Source: Planctomycetota bacterium (GTDB taxonomy: Bacteria; Planctomycetota; Phycisphaerae; Sedimentisphaerales; Anaerobacaceae). Taken from it: a DNA stretch of 48,786 nt. The stretch's first letter is position 1, and each line of letters starts with the position of its first letter. Below are positions 42,800 through 48,786 of this stretch, piece after piece. Location of the stretch: the NCBI GenBank assembly GCA_019456195.1, contig VRUK01000034.1:1-48786 (forward strand), read 5' to 3'. Position numbers and translations under genes: made by a program. Under the pieces are notes generated by a model. That model had not been told where the DNA came from and ran no database searches. It saw nothing but the letters and a program-made list of their open reading frames with translations.

Positions 42800-42883
42800 T
42801 GCGGATGAGAGGAGTCGAACCTCCACGAGCCGAAGCCCACAGGCACCTGAAGCCTGCGCGTCTGCCAATTCCGCCACATCCGC
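42800..42883 (-). tRNA. tRNA-Leu (anticodon CAG)
   Basis: The minus strand begins GCGGATGTGGCGGAATTGGC and ends CATCCGCA, giving a perfect seven-base acceptor stem. The anticodon stem-loop CAGGC-TTCAGGT-GCCTG has anticodon CAG at 42847-42849. A long variable arm (GGGCTTCGGCTC) marks a class II tRNA, as expected for leucine. The T arm contains GGTTCGACTCC. The CCA end is not encoded. A related 3' fragment lies 870 bases away. Confidence 0.97.
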
Positions 42884-43501
42884 GGGATTACTATTTTAAC
42901 ACTTACCTGAGAACATTATTCCAATTGGTACAGATATTAATGGTTCCTGCCGTTTCGTCAAGGATTTTAGTACAAAGCCCTTTAGAAATTATATAACCGG
43001 CAGGAAATCTGCCCGGCGATTGTCTAAGGACGTTGAATTATGTCAATAAAAATGGAGGGCTAAGCAACGCAGAATGTTGTGCTTGTGATTATAATTGTGA
43101 GGGTTGTATTGGTTGTATCGAAGCTGAAACGGAAGTTTTGTCTCTGATAAAACAGGGTTACCGAATTGTCCTATAAACCATAACCGGATTTACAAAAGCA
43201 GCACACTTTTTTTACCCATATAGTCTGTGGAAACCGACCTTACTTATGGCTTGCTACTGCCTTAATACCCTTATTAACAAGGGTTTAATTATGTGTCAAG
43301 GTTGTAGCATTCTGTATAAATGCAGGGAAGTTCTACGTCTTATATCATTGAGTTACAAGATAGAGGTAAATTAGCTCTGCGGATTGTCCGAAAACTACTC
43401 TATCTGTGAAGGTAGGATTAAGGGAGTTGTTTGTATCTAAATCAAAAACTGCTGTTTACTGAGATAGAAGACGAATTTGAAGTGGAGGTAATAGTAATCT
43501 G
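42884..43501. other. Intergenic region before the pilus genes
   Basis: It contains a possible Cys-rich short gene (43033-43176), a weak ACCCTT/AAGGGT hairpin (43267-43284) that could end it, and a GTAGCATTCTGTA element (43304-43316). The leader of the ATPase gene fills the rest. Confidence 0.4.
43033..43176 (+). CDS. Possible small Cys-rich protein
   Basis: The frame encodes NAECCACDYNCEGCIGCIEA near its middle, with six Cys in about fifteen residues, followed by EVLSLIKQGYRIVL and a stop. The upstream part is closed by a TAA. TTG 43033 has AAGGA close by but with poor spacing. The Cys pattern suggests zinc or iron-sulfur binding; it may also be the tail of a lost gene. Low certainty. Confidence 0.35.
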   Translation: MNYVNKNGGLSNAECCACDYNCEGCIGCIEAETEVLSLIKQGYRIVL

Positions 43502-45256
43502 ATGGCCTCAGCAAAAACCATCTCCAAGATTCCTGAAGCGCAAGCTACTCTACCTTTTGGCGAATTGCTTGTTTCTAAAGGTCTGTTGACCCATGAAGAA
43601 TTAGAAAAAGTTCTGGATGAGCAAAGCAAGCAGGGTGGGCGTCTGGGTGAGATACTACTCCGGCTTGAGAAACTCAATCACGAGGATGTTACTCTTGCTT
43701 TGGCTGAGCACCTCTCTATGGAATACGTCCGCCTGGGCGATTCCAGCAAGATGAACAAGATTGATATGGATATCGCTCGGATGTTGCCCGAGAGTATCGC
43801 CAAGCGATTTTGTCTTGTCGCTATAAGTGAGGTTGATGACAAAGTTGTCGTTGTCATGGCTGATCCGCTTAATGTTGTCGCTTTAGATACGGTTACGCTG
43901 AAAATTAAGCGCCAGATAAAGCCGACAATTAGTTCTCCTCGTGAAATAAACAGGGCCATAGAGTTGATTTATCACGGTTCGGATCTTGAAGAACAACAGC
44001 TTCGCACTCTGGTAGAGGGTGAAGGTGACGAGGAAGGAATACTTGCTGAAGAAGCCGAGGACCAGGACACCAGCGGCGAGGAGGAAGCAAATAAAGCACC
44101 TGTGATTCGATTTGTTGACCTGCTCATGAGCCAGGCGGTCAAGAGCAGGGCAAGTGATGTACATATAGAACCGCAGGAAAAAACAATGATGGTTCGTATG
44201 CGAATTGATGGTGTACTCCGTGATATGGTACCTCCGGCCAAAAAAATGCAGGCGGCGGTAATTGCCCGAATTAAGATTATTGCGAGAATGGATATTGCCG
44301 AACGCAGGCTTCCCCAGGATGGCCGATTCAAAATGAAGACATCCGGCCGGCATATAGACGTTCGAGTCTCGGTAATTCCCACTATATATGGCGAAAAAGT
44401 TGTTATGCGAATATTGGATGCCTCGGCCGTAAAGCACGATTTGGGGCAGCTTGGACTTGAGCCTGGACTTCTCGAAGAGTTTAAGGAGATGTTGGCGAGG
44501 CCGCATGGGATAATGATTGTAACAGGACCGACGGGCAGTGGTAAAAGTACCACCCTGTATTCTGCTTTGAATTATGTCAAGGACCCGACGAAAAATATTA
44601 CAACGGTTGAGGACCCCGTCGAATATCGTCTTGGGGGAATTAACCAGATTCAGATTAAGCCGGAAATTGAGCTCGATTTCGCAAAGTGCCTGCGAGCAAT
44701 TTTAAGACAGGACCCGGATATAATTCTAATAGGTGAGATTAGGGACAAGGAAACAGTCGAAATTGCAATAAAGGCATCTTTGACGGGCCATCTTGTTTTG
44801 AGCACGTTTCATACCAATGATGCTCCAAGTGCGATAAGCAGATTGCTCTATATGGGCATTGAGCGATATCTGTTGGCTTCGTCGCTGAATTTGATAGTAG
44901 CCCAGCGATTGGTCAGAAAAATCTGTGAACACTGCAAAGAACCTGTAACCTTAAGTGAGGAGGCCCTTAAGCGCTTGAAAATTGATCCCAAGAAGACCAA
45001 GAATCCGGTCTTCTATCATGGCAAAGGCTGTTCAGCCTGTGGTGGGACAGGTTGTTTGGGCAGGTTACCCATATTTGAGTTTTTGGTTATAGATGAAGAA
45101 ATAAGAGAACTGATAGTTGCCAATAGCAGCGAGCAGCAGATAAGAGAGGCATCACGTAAAAGAGGATATGGTGGTTTACTTGAAAGTGGTGTAAATAAAG
45201 CATTGGCTGGTTTAACAACCGCCGAAGAGGTTATTAGTGTAGCTTATACAGGATGA
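43502..45256 (+). CDS. Type IV pilus / type II secretion assembly ATPase (PilB/GspE)
   Basis: Hexameric ATPase that powers pilin assembly at the inner membrane. The N-terminal part (about 15-160) carries the GSPII_E/MshEN domain (LPFGELLVSKGLLTHEELEK). The C-terminal ATPase has Walker A GPTGSGKSTT near residue 342, the Asp box VEDPVEYRLGGINQIQ, Walker B ILIGEIRDKETVEIA and the His box LSTFHTNDAPSAI. A four-Cys zinc site (CEHC...CSACGGTGC) lies at about 475-512, as in GspE/PilB. The length of 584 is normal. A Glu/Asp-rich linker (about 175-200) precedes the core. The platform protein gene follows after a 323-base gap. Confidence 0.95.
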   Translation: MASAKTISKIPEAQATLPFGELLVSKGLLTHEELEKVLDEQSKQGGRLGEILLRLEKLNHEDVTLALAEHLSMEYVRLGDSSKMNKIDMDIARMLPESIAKRFCLVAISEVDDKVVVVMADPLNVVALDTVTLKIKRQIKPTISSPREINRAIELIYHGSDLEEQQLRTLVEGEGDEEGILAEEAEDQDTSGEEEANKAPVIRFVDLLMSQAVKSRASDVHIEPQEKTMMVRMRIDGVLRDMVPPAKKMQAAVIARIKIIARMDIAERRLPQDGRFKMKTSGRHIDVRVSVIPTIYGEKVVMRILDASAVKHDLGQLGLEPGLLEEFKEMLARPHGIMIVTGPTGSGKSTTLYSALNYVKDPTKNITTVEDPVEYRLGGINQIQIKPEIELDFAKCLRAILRQDPDIILIGEIRDKETVEIAIKASLTGHLVLSTFHTNDAPSAISRLLYMGIERYLLASSLNLIVAQRLVRKICEHCKEPVTLSEEALKRLKIDPKKTKNPVFYHGKGCSACGGTGCLGRLPIFEFLVIDEEIRELIVANSSEQQIREASRKRGYGGLLESGVNKALAGLTTAEEVISVAYTG

Positions 45257-45579
45257 GATTAGTATCTGATGCTTTTTATCGGCGTCATGGATTTCTTATA
45301 GGAGTGGGCAGGCCATTTTTTTCTTGTATAAATTAAGACCGTCCGGTTTTGCTCATAAAACTGGTGTCTGGTTTTTTGAAAATACGAGAAAATACGAAAT
45401 GATTTTCGTTAAACTCGATGTTTTCAGACGCCGATAAAATATAGCCGTGAGAGGGTTAGAATATTGCGCATTTGCTATATGGGCGGACAAACCCCTGCTG
45501 CGCAGGTGACTTCCCTGACTTATATTCAGAATATAGAGACAGCCGGACAGCCGGATGTCATTTTGAGAAGGTTTGAAAT
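45257..45579. other. Intergenic gap between ATPase and platform genes
   Basis: The 323-base gap is unusual for these normally adjacent genes. It shows a short AAAATACGAG repeat near 45380-45400 and otherwise no gene or clear terminator. Confidence 0.35.
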
Positions 45580-46788
45580 ATGAAAAGCTACAAATATGTT
45601 GCTCGGGATTCATCAGGGAAACAGAAGAAAGGTCTTGTGCAGGCAGCTTCATCAACTGATGTACTTAGCTATCTTCAGGAACAGGGTTTTACACCAATTT
45701 CTGTCGATGAGATAACCGCAACTGCTTCAAAAAAGAAGCGTGTAATCAGCCTCAAACGTGTCAAATCAGCGGACCTTGCAGCACTCTGCTGGCAGTTAGC
45801 AACAATGATCGATGGAGGAATTCCTCTTACAACAGCTTTGGATACAATTGCCGAAGATGCGGAAAATGTAACTCTTCAACCGGTTCTGGAGACTCTCTCG
45901 GAAAAGGTTAAAAAAGGTGAGTCTTTCTCGGACGGTCTTGCGGAATTCCCCAAGGTTTTCAACCACTTGTCTCGTGCATTGATCTTATCGGGTGAAACAA
46001 GCGGCAATCTGGGAGGTGCGTTGGGTCATTTAGCAAAATATTTTGACAGCCGCGATAGATTAGCCAAAAAGATTAAAGGGGCCACAGCTTATCCGATCTT
46101 TGTACTGTGTTTTATTACCCTGATAATTATATTTATAATGGCTTTTATTGTCCCTCGATTCAGTGCCATATTTGACTCATTCGGGGGGGAAATGCCGGCC
46201 TTTACAAGAGGATTTATGGCCTTTTACGATATTCTCCGCTACAACCTTATCTACATCATCGGATCAATTATTGCCCTGATAATTTCCTGCGTTGTACTCA
46301 AGAAGACAAAAAAAGGACATTATTTTTTCAGCAAACTTGTTCTTCGTTTGCCTTTGCTTGGAAAGGTATTCGCCCAGGCTTTTGTTGCAACGTTTTGCAA
46401 TACGATGTCAACATTATTATTGGCAGGTGTTTCAGTTATTGAGGTTTTCGATGTCCTTTCCGGGATGACTGATAACGATGTTATAATATCGGCGATAGTA
46501 CGAACAAGAGATAATATTGTCGAAGGCTCAAGCATCTCTACAAGTATGTCAACGACGGGTTTTTTCCCCAATATGGTTGTCAAAATGATACAGGTCGGTG
46601 AAGAAAGCGGGTCTTTGCCCAAAGTTCTTGAAAAGACCAGCGAGCATTATGAACGAAAAGTCGATACCACGGTAACCACTTTGACGAGCTTGCTTGAGCC
46701 AATAATGATTGTATCGGTTGGTGCCGTTGTATCGGTGGTAGTTATTGCTCTGTACCTGCCAATATTCTCGATGTCGGAGGTTAATTGA
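45580..46788 (+). CDS. Type IV pilus / type II secretion platform protein (PilC/GspF)
   Basis: Inner-membrane platform protein that couples the ATPase to pilin polymerisation. It opens MKSYKYVARDSSGKQKKGLV, the usual start of the family, and has two GspF domains. The first has LCWQLATMIDGGIPLTTALD, the second FVATFCNTMSTLLLAGVSVI, each followed by the ILSGETSGNLGGAL or MIQVGEESGSLPKVLEKT motif. Three TM segments lie near 165-190, 215-237 and 368-392. The length of 402 is normal. ATG 45580 follows TTTGAGAAGG. With the ATPase upstream and prepilin downstream it forms a minimal set. Confidence 0.95.
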   Translation: MKSYKYVARDSSGKQKKGLVQAASSTDVLSYLQEQGFTPISVDEITATASKKKRVISLKRVKSADLAALCWQLATMIDGGIPLTTALDTIAEDAENVTLQPVLETLSEKVKKGESFSDGLAEFPKVFNHLSRALILSGETSGNLGGALGHLAKYFDSRDRLAKKIKGATAYPIFVLCFITLIIIFIMAFIVPRFSAIFDSFGGEMPAFTRGFMAFYDILRYNLIYIIGSIIALIISCVVLKKTKKGHYFFSKLVLRLPLLGKVFAQAFVATFCNTMSTLLLAGVSVIEVFDVLSGMTDNDVIISAIVRTRDNIVEGSSISTSMSTTGFFPNMVVKMIQVGEESGSLPKVLEKTSEHYERKVDTTVTTLTSLLEPIMIVSVGAVVSVVVIALYLPIFSMSEVN

Positions 46789-46994
46789 TAGTTCAATCAG
46801 GGGTGAAACTTCAGGCATGCCGGGCTATGAATTAAGAGATAAAAAACTCAATGATCTCATATAGTTGTCGGTGATTTTGGTCGATAGATGGACTGAATAG
46901 TGTGTGTTGCAAAATATGTTTCGTACAAAAATAAATGCAACATGAAAATAACATAAGCGAGTAAATATTTAAAACATTTTTTAGGAGATTAAAG

Positions 46995-47402
46995 ATGAAC
47001 AAGAAAAGAGAGAGAAGGGGCTTCACGCTGATTGAGCTGATGGTCGTCATTCTGATTGTCGGTATCTTGGCTGCGGTTGCGGTTCCGATTCTTCGCGGCC
47101 GAATCGAGCAGGCGAAGTGGTCGGAAGGTGCTGCATCGGCTGGTGCTACAAAAACCGCCATACGTGCTTATTATGCGGAGGATCCCATTTTATGTGCTGC
47201 CTTGGCGGGTTCTACTGTTGCCGCTTGCGAAGTGACTTTAGGTTTCCAGGCAGGCGACCTTACCGGTAGGTACTTCACCTCTGCCCAGTTCACAATTACT
47301 TCTATAGATGGCCAGGGAAATGCTGTTATTACAGTAGCGGCCCCTGCTGGTCTGAGCGGCTCTGCAGTGCTTGGTGCTGCCGGCTGGGTTTATACACCGT
47401 AA
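46995..47402 (+). CDS. Type IV prepilin / pseudopilin
   Basis: Exported subunit with a class III signal: basic leader MNKKRERRG, cleavage after Gly9, then FTLIELMVVILIVGILAAVA with Glu at mature position 5. The helix leads into a Gly/Ala/Thr-rich globular domain (QAKWSEGAASAGATKTAIRA, two Cys near residues 61 and 72 that could form a disulphide). The total of 135 residues suits a pilin or major pseudopilin. ATG 46995 follows TTAGGAGATTAAAG. A prepilin peptidase is not present in the window. It is likely the major filament subunit of this locus. Confidence 0.94.
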   Translation: MNKKRERRGFTLIELMVVILIVGILAAVAVPILRGRIEQAKWSEGAASAGATKTAIRAYYAEDPILCAALAGSTVAACEVTLGFQAGDLTGRYFTSAQFTITSIDGQGNAVITVAAPAGLSGSAVLGAAGWVYTP

Positions 47403-47501
47403 GAATTTAGCGAATTCTTTGATACCGGCATTTTATGTAAGGCTGCCGGCATACGCAAGCTGGTTTGACAGTTGTGAGACCTGTATTTGCGGTGGCTGTT
47501 T

Positions 47502-47559
47502 TGCTCCCACTGCTTCACTTTGGTGAAGTAAAACGGTCGAGAGAAAAGAAGTGGGAGCA
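47502..47559. repeat. Nested inverted repeat downstream of the pilin gene
   Basis: Ten-base arms TGCTCCCACT and AGTGGGAGCA enclose a second hairpin, CTTCAC-TTTG-GTGAAG. There is no T run after it, so it is not a simple terminator. It may be the end of a small inserted element or a structured RNA. Confidence 0.65.
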
Positions 47560-47682
47560 GTTGGTTCAATTGAGCTAATGGTGGCTATGGCTGTTATAGT
47601 CATAGCCGCCTTTAACCTGCAAGTGCCTCTGGCACTTAGTTTTTTCCATCGTAGTTCACTGTTTGGGTACCCATTTATCTAA
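47551..47682 (+). pseudogene. Prepilin-like remnant
   Basis: A 43-codon frame from GTG 47551 encodes GSIELMVAMAVIVIAAF near its start, which is plainly the N-terminal helix of a type IV prepilin. The GFTL part of the cleavage site is distorted and the protein stops shortly after the helix (LFGYPFI). It begins within the arm of the nested inverted repeat. It appears to be a decayed second pilin gene. Confidence 0.6.
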
Positions 47683-47864
47683 AGCAAAGCAGCCGCTGTT
47701 TGATGTTTTCCGTCAGTAGAAATAGCACAGGTTAAGGCATTAATTTAGAAGATATATTCAGCCGGTAAACTAAAGTTGTAGGAATATATAGACGAAACAA
47801 ATGCGCATAATACTCCATAGTTCGATTAGGCTATCGCAATGAGTGCATATTAGAAGGATAAAAA

Positions 47865-48383
47865 ATGGGAAGAACATTCATTCAGTGTGTCTTAAATGCT
47901 TTGTTTAAAGAGAGGACATTGTTTAAAAGGAAAAAAGAGGGCAATGCTATAATCGAGGCAAAGGGCCAGGCTACAACCAGCGACAAAGCAGCAAAAACAG
48001 TTAATGCCAAGTCGAAAGCCAATCTAAAAGAAAAGCACAAGCCAGAAACTGAGGAAGAAACAGAAGAAAAAATCCGATCTTGCGCAGTAGATATAAAAAA
48101 TTGCATAGATTTGATTAATAATACAGGTACTCCCGATAAGCCTAAAAAAAGTCGTGGGCATGCCAAAGTGGATGATAGAAAAGCAGATAAGAGTGCTGGT
48201 AATCGTAAAGCTTCAGGCAGCAGGAACAGTGATAAAAGCACGAAAAGAAGCAAACAAGGCGCATCTCCTGCAGAAATGGTCATATTATTAGCTAAAGCAG
48301 AGGAAAAGTTATCCGAAGCTGTAGTTAAAGCTAAAGAAGAGGACGATAAAAAGAAGAAGGAAAGAAAGAAAAAGCCAATTTGA
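47865..48383 (+). CDS. Lysine-rich low-complexity protein
   Basis: ATG 47865 follows AGAAGGATAAAA. The 172-residue product is very basic and polar. A short N-terminal amphipathic part (MGRTFIQCVLNALFKERTLF) is followed by Lys/Glu/Ala/Ser-rich sequence (KPETEEETEEKIRSCAVDIK, RKADKSAGNRKASGSRNSDK). A helical segment (EMVILLAKAEEKLSEAVVKA) then leads into a poly-Lys end. It has no TM or signal sequence. The composition suits nucleic-acid or polyanion binding; no family is recognised and the function is unknown. Confidence 0.65.
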   Translation: MGRTFIQCVLNALFKERTLFKRKKEGNAIIEAKGQATTSDKAAKTVNAKSKANLKEKHKPETEEETEEKIRSCAVDIKNCIDLINNTGTPDKPKKSRGHAKVDDRKADKSAGNRKASGSRNSDKSTKRSKQGASPAEMVILLAKAEEKLSEAVVKAKEEDDKKKKERKKKPI

Positions 48384-48786
48384 TTAGGTTGGCAGTGATT
48401 TGAGTTTCAGACAGATGGTCAACCTGAAAAAGAAGGCTCTTTGATGGGGGGCCGGGAGATATTTAGCTCAGAGAAAAATACCATACCCGAATCTACCGCC
48501 GCTCACTGTTATCGAGATGGCAACTAAACAAATCTTTCATAATCTTCTTGTGGCTTAATATCACAGCAACAACTTCAGTTGTTAATCGACAAAGAAAGCT
48601 TGAATCTATTTAGGCTTCTGCGTTTTTTCACAAGGCCGATAACTATTAAGAACATCAACTGAAGTACTTCCAAAATTGATTATTAATAATCGATAAATGA
48701 CACTTGTCTCAATCCTGTTCGGCCCTGGATTTGCTATCCGACTGGCCGGTTTACACGATGTGCAGTATTTCCCGAAGTTCTCGTCA
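48384..48786. other. Terminal 400 bases without a gene
   Basis: I see no credible reading frame, RNA or strong hairpin here up to the window edge. Confidence 0.4.

Larger units (their letters stand above)
47403..47864. other. Intergenic region with structured sequence and pilin remnant
   Basis: It holds hairpins after the pilin gene (AAGAATT/AATTCTT at 47402-47420 and CCGGCA/TGCCGG at 47425-47449), the nested inverted repeat at 47502-47559 and the prepilin-like remnant at 47551-47682. The rest is leader of the next gene. Confidence 0.45.

Overview
The window looks like a chromosomal segment from a planctomycete of the Phycisphaerae type. This rests on gene content, not on a database match. 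The markers are four Tat-exported lipoprotein sulfatases, two PEP-CTERM proteins, a membrane protein with an H-x(9)-DG-like tail, a PQQ-propeller/methyltransferase-like/malectin-like protein, a hydroxylamine-oxidoreductase-like octaheme cytochrome, and long non-coding leaders between short operons.

Layout. 1-4.8 kb: a ClpC-type N-domain fragment, a possible 37-residue membrane peptide, a lipoprotein fusing an LEA14-like domain to a SAM methyltransferase, and the large PQQ-type exported protein. 5.0-6.3 kb: two paralogous single-TM proteins on the minus strand, each with its own matching promoter, ribosome site and terminator; one carries a long Tyr/Asp/Glu/Trp-rich tail. 6.5-11 kb: a four-CBS protein, an exported DUF1579-like protein and a three-gene ABC-2 exporter operon. 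11.7-13.1 kb: the octaheme cytochrome with a strong terminator.

13.2-26.7 kb, minus strand: the usual bacterial ffh-rpsP-trmD-rplS translation/secretion block plus yraN and tatD, opened up by inserted genes. One sulfatase and a 110-residue protein resembling the SRP54 M domain lie between ffh and rpsP. Three sulfatases, a zinc-ribbon membrane protein and an opposite-strand membrane gene lie between trmD and rplS. The usual rimM is absent. Ribosomal protein S16 has a tail of about 180 residues of Ala/Lys/Glu repeats. This is the most unusual arrangement in the window.

27-33.8 kb: a three-PAS histidine kinase and NarL-type regulator, followed by a region of decay with a broken second regulator and an in-frame but stop-riddled remnant of a membrane pyrophosphatase (hppA). 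It also holds a coiled-coil/HEAT-repeat protein and a 45-base exact repeat present twice, the second copy upstream of a large surface protein. 33.8-39.6 kb: that surface protein (eight cadherin-like repeats), a candidate structured small RNA bounded by a promoter and a terminator, and two PEP-CTERM proteins. 39.8-42.9 kb: a 44-residue gene with promoter and ribosome site, two membrane proteins, an isoprenylcysteine-methyltransferase-like protein, tRNA-Leu(CAG) and a fragment resembling the 3' end of that tRNA. 43-48.8 kb: a type IV pilus/type II secretion set (PilB/GspE ATPase, PilC/GspF platform, major prepilin), a prepilin-like remnant inside a nested hairpin, and a lysine-rich protein.

Working together: the sulfatases point to use of sulfated polysaccharides, but no sulfatase-maturing enzyme or glycoside hydrolase is in the window. 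The surface proteins and pilus genes suggest attachment to particles. The cytochrome suggests nitrogen-oxide redox chemistry. All functions are inferred from sequence reading alone.
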